DNA of 64,000 nt. Source: Xanthobacteraceae bacterium (GTDB lineage: Bacteria; Pseudomonadota; Alphaproteobacteria; Rhizobiales; Xanthobacteraceae). Both the position numbers and the translations under genes were made by a program. Below are positions 1 to 10,531 of this stretch, one piece after another. Numbering within the stretch: position 1 is the first letter of the stretch; each line of letters opens with the position of its first letter. The notes under the pieces were generated by a model, which had not been told where the DNA came from, searched no databases, and saw only the letters and a list, made by a program, of their open reading frames with translations. The stretch spans positions 62,001 to 126,000 of the forward strand of contig JALHLQ010000008.1 in the NCBI GenBank assembly GCA_022844485.1, read 5' to 3'.

Positions 1-533
1 CCGGTGCCGTCGGCGCCTGGGTCGAAGGCCTCGGCGCGACTGCGGTGAACGCGGGCATTCCGAATTTCTACAACATGGTGCAGACTGGCGTGGGCGACGG
101 CGTGATCCTGATCCCCTCGGGCGCAGTGCCGATCAAGCTGCACGAGGTCGCCCCGCACGTGACCTATGTGAACCTCGGCACGGTGACCTTCGGCGCGTTC
201 GCCGCCAACAAGCAAAAATGGGACGGCCTGCCGAAAGAGGTGCGCGACACCCTGCTGCCGATTGCGCTCGAATATGCGGCGGAGAACATCCGCATCGTCG
301 AGGAGCGCGAGAAGACCGGCCTCGAGCGCATGAAGAAGGAAGGCGCCAAGATCAACACCTTGCCCGAAGCCGAGCGTCAACGCTGGGCGAATGCGATGCC
401 GAACCTTGCCAAGAGTTGGGTCGAGGCAGCCGACAAGCGCGGGCAGCCCGGCAAGCGGATCATGGAGCAATACATGTCCGCGATGCGCGCAGCCGGCGCA
501 AAGCCCGCACGCAACTGGGACAAGGAACTCTGA
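1..533 (+). CDS. TRAP transporter substrate-binding protein DctP, 3' part only
   Basis: The reading frame is open from the first complete codon of the window (position 3) to a TGA at 531-533, so the start lies upstream. The visible ~176 residues look like the C-terminal lobe of a DctP-type periplasmic receptor for organic acids: a segment ending in LHEVAPHVTYVNLG, then 'AANKQKWDGLPKEVRD' and long charged helices. The family is normally ~330 residues, so about half is present. It is followed 82 bp downstream by the fused permease, the usual order of a TRAP operon. The substrate cannot be told from this fragment. Confidence 0.85.
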   Translation, partial: GAVGAWVEGLGATAVNAGIPNFYNMVQTGVGDGVILIPSGAVPIKLHEVAPHVTYVNLGTVTFGAFAANKQKWDGLPKEVRDTLLPIALEYAAENIRIVEEREKTGLERMKKEGAKINTLPEAERQRWANAMPNLAKSWVEAADKRGQPGKRIMEQYMSAMRAAGAKPARNWDKEL

Positions 534-615
534 TCTCCGGATAAGACGAGACGTCCGCGCCACTCCCTGCGCGGCCCTTGTCCTGCGCGTCGCCCAAATC
601 GCGAGCGAAGCCCCG

Positions 616-2586
616 ATGGACAGTTCCGCCAAAGAGGCAGCCTCTCCCGCCCTAATCGGTCCGGCGGCGCGGATCGAGGCCGCCTTCAACCTGGCCTTGT
701 CCGTGGTCAGCGCGGTGTGGATCTTCGCCATCATGGCGCTGGTCTGCGCCGACATCTTCATGCGCAACTTGTTCAATGCGCCGATCTCGGGCGTTGCCGA
801 GTTCATCGCGCTTTCGGTGCCGGCTTGCGTCTTTCTGCAGCTGCCGGCGGCTATTGCGCAGCGCCGGCTCCTGCGCGCCGAACTCGTGATCGGCGCGCTC
901 GAGCGGCGCCGGCCGCGCGTGGCGGCGTTGTTCAATCTGGTGTTTGCGCTCGTCGGTCTGTTCGTCTTCTGGAAAATGCTGGTTTGGGCTTGGCCCGATT
1001 TCACCAAGTCATACGCGAGCGGCGAATATTCGGGCGTGCAGAGCGTCTATCAAATCCCGGTCTGGCCGTTCAAGCTGGCGCTGATTACGGGGGCGGGGTT
1101 CGGTTTTGCGCTGTTTGGGGAGCGCGCGATCCGAGAATTCATGAATCTCGCCGCCCGCGCTTCCGAAACGGACTCCGCGCGCGGCATACGAAGCGGCCTT
1201 GAGGATCTTTTGATCGGGGCGGCCTTTCTCGGCGGGGTGATCGCCTTCGTGGCCGCCATGTGGTTCGGCAATCCGCGGCCTCTGACGGTTGGCGCCCTTT
1301 CGCTTGCCGCCATGCTGCTGCTCGTGCTGCTCGGCATGCCGATCGCGCTCGCGCTGATGAGCGTCTCCTATCTCGGCATTTGGATCGTGCGCAGCGGCGA
1401 GCTGTTTGCGACCAACACGCTGGGCAATGCGGCGTCGACCGGAATCGGCTCCTATGAATTCGGCGTCATCCCGCTCTTCATCATGATGGGACTCGTCTTG
1501 GAGAAAGCGGATGTCGGGCGCGACGCCTTCCAGGTAGCAGCCGGATTGCTGCGCAAGGTGCGTGGCGGGCTTGGCATCGCGACCGTGATGGCGAACGCCA
1601 TCTTTGCCGCGATTGTCGGCAGCTCGATTGCCTCGGCGGCCGTGTTCAGCCGCATTGCCGTCCCGCCCATGGTCGCTCAGGGCTATACGAAGCGCTTTTC
1701 CGTCGGCACCGTGGCGGGCTCCTCCGTGCTGGGGATGCTGATCCCGCCGAGCCTGCTGTTGATCGTGTATGGCCTTGTCGCCGAGGTATCGGTTGGACGG
1801 CTGTTCATCGCTGCCGTGATCCCAGGCATTCTTCTCGCCATCGCTTTCTCGGTTGCGATTTACGCGATGACCTATCTCACGCCGCAATTCGTCGGCGACG
1901 CTCGCGGTGCGAAGAATATCGTCGCGGTGTCCTTCCGCGAGATCGCAACGCGGCTTGCGCCAATCGTTTTGCTCGTCGTCTCCGTCATCGGCGGCATCTA
2001 TTCCGGGCTTTTTACTCCCACCGAGGCGGCGGCAGTCGGCGCTGCCTTGGCGTTCCTGATTGCATTCTGGAAACGCCGCGTCGGCTGGACGGAATTCAAA
2101 TCGATCGTGCTCGAAACCTCGTTCGTATCGGCTGCGATCCTGTTTCTGATCATTTCCGCGAATCTTTATACCCGCCAGGTGGCGCTGACGGGCATTCCGA
2201 TGCACGTCTCGGATTGGGTGATCGGGGCCGGTCTGGACATGGCCGGCTTTCTCGCCGTGTATTTCGTGATCCTGCTCTTGATGGGCATGATCCTCGATTC
2301 GGTGTCGATCATGCTGATCATGCTGCCGATCATGCTGCCGGTCCTGGACACGCTCGACGGCGACAAGATCTGGTTCGGTATCGTGACCACTATCGCCATC
2401 GAAATCGGGCTGTTGACGCCGCCCTTCGGCCTTTCGGTCTATGTGGTGAAAGGCGTACTGCCGAAGGATTTCGTGACGCTCGCTGACGTCTTCATCGGCG
2501 CGATTCCCTTCGTGCTAGTGATGATCGCCGTCACGATTGTGGTGATGGCGTTTCCCGAGCTGAGCCTCTGGCTCCTGCGGCCGTGA
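616..2586 (+). CDS. TRAP transporter fused permease (DctQ-DctM)
   Basis: This is a 656-residue integral membrane protein that forms the sodium-coupled channel of a TRAP transporter and pairs with the receptor just upstream. Residues ~20-190 form the four-helix DctQ small subunit (motif DIFMRNLFNAPISG). Residues ~230-650 form the 12-helix DctM large subunit, with segments such as GMPIALALM, 'GSSIASAAVFSRIAVPPM' and 'YSGLFTPTEAAAVGA'. I chose the ATG at 616 because DctQ homology begins just after it. The open frame runs back to 391, but that part overlaps the receptor gene in another frame and is not membrane-like. Fusion of Q and M into one chain is known in this family. Confidence 0.9.
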   Translation: MDSSAKEAASPALIGPAARIEAAFNLALSVVSAVWIFAIMALVCADIFMRNLFNAPISGVAEFIALSVPACVFLQLPAAIAQRRLLRAELVIGALERRRPRVAALFNLVFALVGLFVFWKMLVWAWPDFTKSYASGEYSGVQSVYQIPVWPFKLALITGAGFGFALFGERAIREFMNLAARASETDSARGIRSGLEDLLIGAAFLGGVIAFVAAMWFGNPRPLTVGALSLAAMLLLVLLGMPIALALMSVSYLGIWIVRSGELFATNTLGNAASTGIGSYEFGVIPLFIMMGLVLEKADVGRDAFQVAAGLLRKVRGGLGIATVMANAIFAAIVGSSIASAAVFSRIAVPPMVAQGYTKRFSVGTVAGSSVLGMLIPPSLLLIVYGLVAEVSVGRLFIAAVIPGILLAIAFSVAIYAMTYLTPQFVGDARGAKNIVAVSFREIATRLAPIVLLVVSVIGGIYSGLFTPTEAAAVGAALAFLIAFWKRRVGWTEFKSIVLETSFVSAAILFLIISANLYTRQVALTGIPMHVSDWVIGAGLDMAGFLAVYFVILLLMGMILDSVSIMLIMLPIMLPVLDTLDGDKIWFGIVTTIAIEIGLLTPPFGLSVYVVKGVLPKDFVTLADVFIGAIPFVLVMIAVTIVVMAFPELSLWLLRP

Positions 2587-2604
2587 GACGCTTATGCGGC
2601 GCGG

Positions 2605-5223
2605 TCAAGCCGCTTCGTTTTCGTTCGAGCCCGCGGGTTTGTCGAAATCCAGCAGCGAAACCGGCATCGGGCGAGCGAACAAGAAACCCTGGGCGTGCGT
2701 GCAGCCGGCCGCGCGCGTGAGTTGGAGCTGCTCCTCGGTTTCGACCCCTTCGGCCACGGTTTCGATTCCGAGGCTCCGACCAAGACCGGCAATCGCGCTG
2801 ACGATCGCTCCGCAATCGCCGCTGGTCGCCAATTCGGACACGAAGCCCCGGTCGATCTTCAATTTATTGAAAGAAAATTGACGCAAATAACTGAGCGACG
2901 AATAGCCGGTGCCGAAGTCGTCGAGAACGATCGAGACCCCTAGATTCTGAAGTTGACGCAGGATGGCTAGGTTCTGATCGTTGCGATGAAACAGCACGGT
3001 TTCAGTGATCTCTAGCTCAAGCCGCCGTGGATCGAGGCCGGATTGCTTCAGCGCATCGGTGACGACATCGACCAGATTCGATTTTCGGAAATGGACCGGA
3101 GACAAATTCACCGCGACGTTGATGTACGAGGGCCAGCTTGCGGCGTCATTACAGGCTTGAGCCAAAACCTGTTCGCCAATGGACACAATCAACCCGATAT
3201 CTTCCGCGAACGGGACGAAGCTGGCCGGTGGCAGCAGGCCTTTGACCGGGTGACGCCACCGGACCAGGGCCTCCATGCTGGAAATCTGCTTTGTGGCGAC
3301 GCTGATGATGGGCTGATAATGGAGGATGAATTCTCTTTTCGAGGCGGCGACCTTCAATTCGCTTTCCAAGGTGCGCCTGGCCCGCAAAGCCGTGTCCAGG
3401 TCCGGATCGAAGAATGCGAACCCACCCTGCCCTTCCGACTTCGCCTTGTAGAGCGCGAGATCGGCTTTCTTCAGGAGCTCATCGGCATCAAGCCCGTGCG
3501 TCGGCGCAAACACGACGCCGATGCTTGCCGCGATCTCGACAGTATGGCCATTGAGGTCGTATGGCGCGCCCACCGCTTCAGAGATTTTCTTGGCGAGGAG
3601 AACCGCTTGCTCCTCCGCTTCGGGATGAAGGGATTGAATGACGGCGAATTCGTCTCCGCCCAGCCGCGCCACGACGTCGGCCGCGCTCACGCATTGACGC
3701 AGCCTTTTCGCGACTTCAATCAGCAGGCCGTCGCCTACGGGGTGACCCAAGGTGTCGTTGACGTCCTTGAAGCGGTCCAGATCCATCAACAAGACCGCAA
3801 AATGCTCGTTGCCGCTGATGCGGGCGAGAGACTTTCCGATCTCCTCCTGGAACAGATGACGATTGCCGAGATCGGTGAGGAAATCATAGCGCGCCAAATG
3901 ATTGATGCGCGCCTCATTGCGCTGCTGCTCCGTAATATCGGTGTGCGTCGTGACCCAACCGCCCTCCGCCATCGGCTGGCGTGAAACCGCGATCGTTCTT
4001 CCGTCGCTCAGCCGTTGGACCTGGTAGGTAGCGCTGGTGACGGGCGCCAGCCGCTCTTTCATGTAATCGTCCGGACTGTCGTAAGCGAAAATACCCCGCG
4101 CGATCCTGTGCTCGATAATCGTCGCAAGCGGCGTTCCTGGTCGAACCTGTTCCTGGCCCAAACCGTAAAGCCGAGCATATCTCTCGTTGGAGATCACAAC
4201 CTTCTGGTCCGCATCGAACATGCAGAGGCCCTGGCTCATATTCGCCAGCGTCGTGTGGAGCTGAGCGGACTTTCGTTGAAGACCGAGCTGAAAGCGGAAG
4301 GTGAACCAGATCGCCAACATCAGAACGAGCGTGACAAAGAAGGCGATCGCGATCTGCTTGATGCGCTTGCTTTGAAAGACCGCGAATGCCTCGTCTTCCG
4401 CAAGGCCAACCAGCACGTGCAGCGGCAGATCCGCGACTTTCCGATAGCCAAAATAGCGGGTCACACCGTCCACGGCGCTTCGACCGACATAGACCCCCGT
4501 TCTCTCCTGCTGCAGTCGCTCGAACAACGTCGTGCCGTGAAACGCGTCACCGGTGCCGGCGGAACTGCCGCCCGACGCGCGCGCACGCACAATTCCGTCG
4601 CTGCCGACCAAGGTGATCGACCCCCGTGCGCCGATGTCGATCGAGCGGTAGAACGTCGTCAGATAGCCCGGGTCCAAAGCCGCGGTCACCACGCCGTTGA
4701 AGCCGCCATTCTTTGCAAGGATCGGACGGGTCAACTGGATCGACCATTTGCCGCTGGTGCGCCCAACGAGCGGTTTGCCGATAAACAGCTCGTCTTTCCT
4801 GGATAGTTTGTGCACCTGGATATGTTCACGATCGTTGAGGTCAACCGGGCGCATCACCGGCATTTGTGATGTGCTGATGAGAAATCCGTTACGGTCGACA
4901 AGGCCGACTTGGTGAACAATGTCCATCGAGAAGAGACCGCCGCGGGACCAGCGGCTGATGTCGAACTCGGCCGGATTGTGCTGGTACGCGTCCCTGATGA
5001 CGAGAAGCATCTGGTCCACTGCACGGATCGAGCGCACGATGTGTTCCTCGACCGCAAGCGCAAGATTGGACGCCGTCTGCTGCGTCATGCGGCCGGTTTG
5101 CCGCTGCTCCTCGTGAAGATTGTAAAAGGCGCTCAACCAAACCAAAAGGATCGTGAAGGCGCCCAGGAACTTGATCGCGTGCCGCTCAGTGGCAGGCACT
5201 GCCAGTTCTGCAACCTTGAGCAC
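2605..5223 (-). CDS. Cache/PAS sensor GGDEF-EAL protein (c-di-GMP turnover)
   Basis: This 872-residue inner-membrane signalling protein contains both a diguanylate cyclase and a c-di-GMP phosphodiesterase domain. Order: membrane helix ~19-35, periplasmic Cache-like sensor ~40-290, membrane helix ~291-308, PAS ~322-430, GGDEF ~443-600, EAL ~620-865. The GGDEF motif is exact (residues 522-526), so cyclase activity is possible. The RxxD inhibitory I-site five residues before it reads SAAD, so product inhibition should be absent. The EAL domain keeps EAL (651-653) and DDFGTGYSSL (768-777), so it is probably active as well. It is convergent with the TRAP permease (18 bp apart) and stands alone. 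The net activity and the sensed ligand cannot be predicted. Confidence 0.93.
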   Translation of the reverse strand: MLKVAELAVPATERHAIKFLGAFTILLVWLSAFYNLHEEQRQTGRMTQQTASNLALAVEEHIVRSIRAVDQMLLVIRDAYQHNPAEFDISRWSRGGLFSMDIVHQVGLVDRNGFLISTSQMPVMRPVDLNDREHIQVHKLSRKDELFIGKPLVGRTSGKWSIQLTRPILAKNGGFNGVVTAALDPGYLTTFYRSIDIGARGSITLVGSDGIVRARASGGSSAGTGDAFHGTTLFERLQQERTGVYVGRSAVDGVTRYFGYRKVADLPLHVLVGLAEDEAFAVFQSKRIKQIAIAFFVTLVLMLAIWFTFRFQLGLQRKSAQLHTTLANMSQGLCMFDADQKVVISNERYARLYGLGQEQVRPGTPLATIIEHRIARGIFAYDSPDDYMKERLAPVTSATYQVQRLSDGRTIAVSRQPMAEGGWVTTHTDITEQQRNEARINHLARYDFLTDLGNRHLFQEEIGKSLARISGNEHFAVLLMDLDRFKDVNDTLGHPVGDGLLIEVAKRLRQCVSAADVVARLGGDEFAVIQSLHPEAEEQAVLLAKKISEAVGAPYDLNGHTVEIAASIGVVFAPTHGLDADELLKKADLALYKAKSEGQGGFAFFDPDLDTALRARRTLESELKVAASKREFILHYQPIISVATKQISSMEALVRWRHPVKGLLPPASFVPFAEDIGLIVSIGEQVLAQACNDAASWPSYINVAVNLSPVHFRKSNLVDVVTDALKQSGLDPRRLELEITETVLFHRNDQNLAILRQLQNLGVSIVLDDFGTGYSSLSYLRQFSFNKLKIDRGFVSELATSGDCGAIVSAIAGLGRSLGIETVAEGVETEEQLQLTRAAGCTHAQGFLFARPMPVSLLDFDKPAGSNENEAA

Positions 5224-5458
5224 GGGCTGGACCCATGCAGGCGGACTTTTGGGCGGCGCTGGTCGGGTTGTCGTCAGGTGTCAGCCCCCGGGCAGGTAAT
5301 CCGACACCCTAGGTCCAAGTCCCATTACCGCTTCTAAATTGTCGAAGCTTTTCGGTGTTACCGTCGACGGCTGGTTAATTGCTGCACCGCAGCGGATTGC
5401 ACGCCCCCATACCCAGCGCCTGATACAAGCAGATTACAGCCCGGTCGCTTTTTCGCCG

Positions 5459-6175
<717 letters not shown>

Positions 6176-8614
6176 TCACTTTGCGTCCGGGACGCTCCCG
6201 GGCGGCAGCGAGGCTGCGTGCTCCGCAATCTGCCCCGCCGTCACAAACCAGATCTCGGAGCGCCTTGCAACAATATGGGACAGCGCGCGGCGGAGATGAC
6301 GCAAGCGGTATGGCTGGCCGACGATATAGGGATGCAGCGCCATGCCCATCACCAGAGGGGTCTTCTTCGACTGCTCAAGCATCTCGTCGAAATTCCCGAT
6401 GATGATGTCGGCGAAGTCGGCTGCCGTGTCATTGCGGGCGACGATCGCGGGAATATCGTTGACCTCTTGCGGATAGGGCACGCTCAAGAGCCGCCGCCCC
6501 GAGCGCGTCGCAAGCCACACCGGCTGATCGTCCATGCACCAGTTCAGCGTATAGGCGTAGCCGCATTCGGCCAGCAGGTCGGGGGTCAGCGCACTCTCGG
6601 AAATCCACGGGCTCAGCCAGCCCTTTGGCGGCTTGCCTTCCGCATCAGTGATGACGCGCGTCGCCTCCGCGATCAGCGCGCGCTCGCTCGCTTCGTCCAA
6701 AATGCCTTGCCGCTCCGAATTGGTGCGGCCGTGACCGACGATCTCATCGCCGCGCGCCCGGAACGCCGCCATGACTTCGGGGCAGTAATCGTAAATCGCG
6801 CTGTTTACGAGAACCGAAACAGGCAGCGCGAGTCCATCGAAGAGATCGAGCAAGCGCCACGCGCCTACGCGGTTGCCGTAGTCGCGCCAGGCATAATTCA
6901 ACACGTCCGGCTGCGGTCCTCCGGGCGCAAGCTCCGCACCCAATCCTTCGCCGAAAGCGAAGTGTTCCAAATTCAGCCCGATATAGACAGCAAGGCGCTT
7001 ATCGCCCGGCCAGACGTAATCCGGCCGGTCTCGCATGCCGCGATAGGCGTAGCGACCGTGCTGCCGGACACGGAGCAGCGGGGTCCCGGTTTCGATAGCG
7101 GGTTCGGAACGGTATTGTTCGTCGGGCAACCGGCGATGAACATGATGCGTGCAGCGCGCCTGGGCTTTGCAGAAAGCACCGACGATGTCATGGGCTGCGG
7201 CCGCCGCTTCGGTAGCTTGCGCATTCGCAGCGTCGAGCCGCTCGGCCGCCTCGAGCGCGCGGCTTCGCAGGCGATCCTCATCGAGCGTCAGCATGCGGCC
7301 TTCATGCAACACGAGCTTCCCATCGATCATCACGCTGCGAATGGCCGCGCCGTTCTCCGAAAACATCATCTGCATGATGGGCGCGCGCAACGGCACATAA
7401 TGACAGTATTGGGCATCGAGCATAACGAAATCGGCGCGATAACCGACCGCGACGCGGCCGATGTTCTCGAAACCCAAGACCTGCGCGCTGCCGACCGTCG
7501 CCATCTCAAAGGCCGCTGCCGCCGACAGCCACGCCTCCGGGTCCGGATCGGCGATACGCGAAAGATAGGCCGCAAGCCGCGCAGTCTCGAACATGTTTTG
7601 GCCGTCGGAGGTGTTGCTCGAGTCTGTGCCGATGCCGACGGCGAGTCCGGCCGCGCGCATCTTTCGCGCCGGAGCAACGCCCGATCCAAGCCGCAGATTG
7701 CTCATCGGATTATGCGCGACGCGCACCCCGGCGTGCGCCAGACGGGCAATGTCGTCGTCGTCGATCCAGATGGCGTGAGCGGCGCTGAGGCGATCGGACA
7801 AAAAACCGATGCGACCGAGATGCGCGACCAGACTCTTGCCGTATTTGCGCAGCCCGAGCACCGCCTGCGTTCGCGATTCCGCAAGATGCGTCTGGATGCC
7901 GATATCCATGTCGCGAGCGAGCGTGCTGCAGGCTTTGAGAAAGTCGTCTGAACAGTGCAGCGGGATCGTCGGCGCGATTCCGGGGCGAATTTGGTCACGG
8001 TCGAACGGCCAGGATGCGAACGCCGCCTCGCAGGCGCGGATGCTCGTCTGGTAGGGCGCAAGCGCCAGCTTTTCGACGCGTTCGCGCTGGGCGCCGCTGA
8101 AGGCGTCCATCAGCCCGGGCAACGCTTGATAAAGGGTCTTGTCGGCCATCATCGGCGCGACCACCGCGCGCATGCCGACATCGGCATAGGCCTGGGCCAC
8201 GGCGTGCAGGCCATCCACGGAGGGGGCCGGGTATTCGACGAAAAGGTCGTAGCAGGCGGTGCAGCCTTTGCGGACCATCTCAACGGCCGACAACGCGGCG
8301 CTCAGATATTTGTCTTCGAGCGTCCGGCTGGCATTGATCGCGACCGAGGCATTGAGAAATAGTTCGAGATTGACGCGGTCGCCTACGGCCCCACGGCCGA
8401 GAGCGCCTTGCGCATGCGTATGCGCATTCACGAGCCCGGGCATGATGAGATGGTCGCCGGCGTCGAGTGTTTCGGCATCGGAGGGGCGTTCGCCACCTGG
8501 CGGCTTCAGGGCCACGATCATGCCGTCGCGAATTATGATATCCGCAGCAACCACGTCAGTGGTCAGCGGGTCCACAATCTTCCCATTGGCGAGAACGGTC
8601 GGACGGCCGAGCAT
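6176..8614 (-). CDS. Amidohydrolase / polysaccharide-deacetylase-like fusion protein
   Basis: This 812-residue protein fuses two hydrolases. Residues ~1-460 are an ATZ/TRZ-type metal amidohydrolase (cytosine deaminase/chlorohydrolase family): VNAHTH (H65, H67), QTHLAE (H243), AAHAIW (H280) and GTDSSN (D331) supply the usual metal and catalytic residues. Residues ~515-805 are a polysaccharide deacetylase-fold domain of the PuuE/allantoinase-like branch (YIGLNLEHF, VGHGRTNSE, GWLSPWISES), without the classical TFDDG. The ATG at 8614 has GAGG four bases upstream; a GTG at 8665 is an alternative start. It is the last gene of the importer operon transcribed from ~11.4 kb. Hydrolysis of a C-N bond in an imported heterocycle, amide or guanidine compound is inferred; the substrate is unknown. 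Confidence 0.85.
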   Translation of the reverse strand: MLGRPTVLANGKIVDPLTTDVVAADIIIRDGMIVALKPPGGERPSDAETLDAGDHLIMPGLVNAHTHAQGALGRGAVGDRVNLELFLNASVAINASRTLEDKYLSAALSAVEMVRKGCTACYDLFVEYPAPSVDGLHAVAQAYADVGMRAVVAPMMADKTLYQALPGLMDAFSGAQRERVEKLALAPYQTSIRACEAAFASWPFDRDQIRPGIAPTIPLHCSDDFLKACSTLARDMDIGIQTHLAESRTQAVLGLRKYGKSLVAHLGRIGFLSDRLSAAHAIWIDDDDIARLAHAGVRVAHNPMSNLRLGSGVAPARKMRAAGLAVGIGTDSSNTSDGQNMFETARLAAYLSRIADPDPEAWLSAAAAFEMATVGSAQVLGFENIGRVAVGYRADFVMLDAQYCHYVPLRAPIMQMMFSENGAAIRSVMIDGKLVLHEGRMLTLDEDRLRSRALEAAERLDAANAQATEAAAAAHDIVGAFCKAQARCTHHVHRRLPDEQYRSEPAIETGTPLLRVRQHGRYAYRGMRDRPDYVWPGDKRLAVYIGLNLEHFAFGEGLGAELAPGGPQPDVLNYAWRDYGNRVGAWRLLDLFDGLALPVSVLVNSAIYDYCPEVMAAFRARGDEIVGHGRTNSERQGILDEASERALIAEATRVITDAEGKPPKGWLSPWISESALTPDLLAECGYAYTLNWCMDDQPVWLATRSGRRLLSVPYPQEVNDIPAIVARNDTAADFADIIIGNFDEMLEQSKKTPLVMGMALHPYIVGQPYRLRHLRRALSHIVARRSEIWFVTAGQIAEHAASLPPGSVPDAK

Positions 8615-8680
8615 TGGGCCTCGTCGAAGGTACGAAGGGACGGCCGGTTCAGCCGCCCCTTTCACATCAATGCCCCAACC

Positions 8681-9724
8681 CTAGTTCGAAAGGAACTTCA
8701 TTTCACGCTCTTGTCGCGGTGGCAGGAAGGAGCGGTCGAACACTTCCGAGGGCGCCGGGGCGCGCGGCAGCTCGTAGCCTTCGACGACGATCGCGATCGC
8801 CGCCGCAAGCCGATCGTCCTTGAGGTCGCCCAGGCCGACCTCGCTGTTCTCCGGAGAGACCATCAGGTTCGACAGCGAGAATTTCAGCCGCCGCGTCTCG
8901 ACCGGGATGTCCACGAGATTGTCATACCGCGCAACCGCCTCCATGGCCGTCTTCTGGTCGGCAGCGACCTCAATCGCCGCGCGGTTGACGGCACGGACGA
9001 GGCCGGCCACCGCCTTCGGGTTCCCCTTGATCAGCCGCCGCGAGACCATGAGTCCGTTCGAATAGAGGTCCAGGCCGTGATCGCCGAAGGTGAGCCAGCG
9101 ATAATCCTTGTCCGGGTCCTGCCGGTTCTGGACGAGGTTGAAGTAGCTCGTGATGTTGAACACCATGGCGGCGTCGATCTGATCGCGGATCAGCATCGGT
9201 TCTTGCAGGTTGGGCGCCATGTTCTGAAATTTCACTTTGCTGATGTCGATGCCGTTCTTCTTGGCGAAAACTGGAAACATGCGCGTGGTCGGCGTGCCCT
9301 GCGCGCCGCCGACCACCCGGCCCTCGAGATCCTTCGGTGACTTTATCCCGCTGGTCGCTTTGGTGACGATGGCGAAAGGCGGGCGGTTCCACATCTGGTA
9401 GACCATTACGGGCGATTCGTTGGGCCGCGTGGCCGCGTTCTGAATGATCGCATTCATGTCGCCGAACCCGGCGTCATAGGCGCCGCCCATGATGCGCGTG
9501 ACCGTCGCCGCCGAACCCTCACCCTGGTCGATCGTGACATCGAGGCCCTCGCGCGCGAAGTAGCCCTTGTCCTTGGCGACGAAGAAAGCTGCGTCGCTGC
9601 CCTGCGTCTTCCATCCGAGCGTGAACTTAATTCTCGTCGGCTCCTGCGCGGCGGCGGGCGCCGCGTAAGCGAGCGCTGCAAGGAGCGCGACGATCAGGCT
9701 GAACATCCGTGTCATGATTTTCAC
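8681..9724 (-). CDS. ABC transporter substrate-binding protein (NMT1/SsuA-like)
   Basis: This is a 347-residue periplasmic receptor. It has a signal peptide of about 27 residues ending AAPAAAQEP, then the NMT1/THI5-SsuA fold: IKFTLGWKTQGSDAAFFVAK, 'KGYFAREGLDVTIDQGEG' and a hinge region near GRVVGGAQGTPTTRMFP. This family binds sulfonates, nitrate, thiamine-pyrimidine precursors or other small heterocycles. The stop lies 66 bp before the start of the downstream fusion hydrolase, and the permease gene ends 33 bp upstream, so all four genes form one operon. The ligand is probably the substrate of the fusion hydrolase. Confidence 0.9.
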   Translation of the reverse strand: MKIMTRMFSLIVALLAALAYAAPAAAQEPTRIKFTLGWKTQGSDAAFFVAKDKGYFAREGLDVTIDQGEGSAATVTRIMGGAYDAGFGDMNAIIQNAATRPNESPVMVYQMWNRPPFAIVTKATSGIKSPKDLEGRVVGGAQGTPTTRMFPVFAKKNGIDISKVKFQNMAPNLQEPMLIRDQIDAAMVFNITSYFNLVQNRQDPDKDYRWLTFGDHGLDLYSNGLMVSRRLIKGNPKAVAGLVRAVNRAAIEVAADQKTAMEAVARYDNLVDIPVETRRLKFSLSNLMVSPENSEVGLGDLKDDRLAAAIAIVVEGYELPRAPAPSEVFDRSFLPPRQEREMKFLSN

Positions 9725-9757
9725 CTCTTGGCAGAATGATCGGTTATGGGCCGACGC

Positions 9758-10531
9758 TCAGACGACCGCGAACTCCGTCTTGCGGTGGGCCCATCGCGTC
9801 GTGCGCCGTTCGACAAAGGAAAAGGCGACATAGAGAACGACCCCGAGGCCCGCGAGAATGAAGAGACCAGCGAACACCAGCGAGACGTTGAAAGACGACG
9901 AAGCGGTGATCATCATGTTGCCGATGCCCCGATTCGAGGCGACCGTCTCGGCGATGACCGTGCCGACGAAGGACAGCGTCACTGCGACTTTCAGCGATGC
10001 AAAGAAGTAGGGCGCGCAGCGCGGCAGGCCGACATTCCAGAGAATGTCGAGTTTGGAGGCCTTCATCGTTCGCAGCACGTCTTCGAGCTCCGGCTCGGTG
10101 GTCGCAAGCCCCGTCGCGACGTTCACGACGACGGGGAAGACTGCGATGATCATTGAGGTGAGCACGGCCGGAACGGTGCCGGCGCCAAACCACAAGACGA
10201 AGATCGGCACGACCGCCACTTTCGGAATGGACGAGAAGCCGACCAGCAGCGGATAAGCGACGTCATAGGCGAGCTTCGAGGAGCCGATCAGAAGGCCGAG
10301 CAGAACGCCGGCCGACACGCCCAATGCAAAGCCGACGAGCGTGGTGGCGAGCGTCTGCGCGGTGTGCGGGAGCAGCGCCGGGGCTTTATCCCACAGCGTG
10401 GTCGCCACTTGGCTCGGGCGCGGGAGCACGAGATCGCTCACGCCGAGCATCAGGCAGAGCAATTCCCACAGCACGAAGAAGCCGACGAGCAAGGCGAGCG
10501 AGGCGGCGCGATGTTTCACCCCCTCGCTCAC
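9758..10531 (-). CDS. ABC transporter permease (SsuC/TauC type)
   Basis: This 257-residue inner-membrane permease has about six helices. It carries the binding-protein-dependent transport fold with an EAA-type loop around 'MKASKLDILWNVGLPRCAPY' and the family's typical 'GTVIAETVASNRGIGNMM'. Its ATG overlaps the TGA of the upstream ATPase gene by four bases, so translation is coupled. The receptor gene follows. Both permease sites of the transporter are presumably formed by a homodimer. Confidence 0.9.
   Translation of the reverse strand: MSEGVKHRAASLALLVGFFVLWELLCLMLGVSDLVLPRPSQVATTLWDKAPALLPHTAQTLATTLVGFALGVSAGVLLGLLIGSSKLAYDVAYPLLVGFSSIPKVAVVPIFVLWFGAGTVPAVLTSMIIAVFPVVVNVATGLATTEPELEDVLRTMKASKLDILWNVGLPRCAPYFFASLKVAVTLSFVGTVIAETVASNRGIGNMMITASSSFNVSLVFAGLFILAGLGVVLYVAFSFVERRTTRWAHRKTEFAVV

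Noticed and set aside
1009-2205. Long minus-strand ORF opposite the TRAP permease
   Set aside because: Arg/His/Asp-rich low-complexity translation typical of the antisense of a GC-rich membrane gene; the plus strand is clearly coding.
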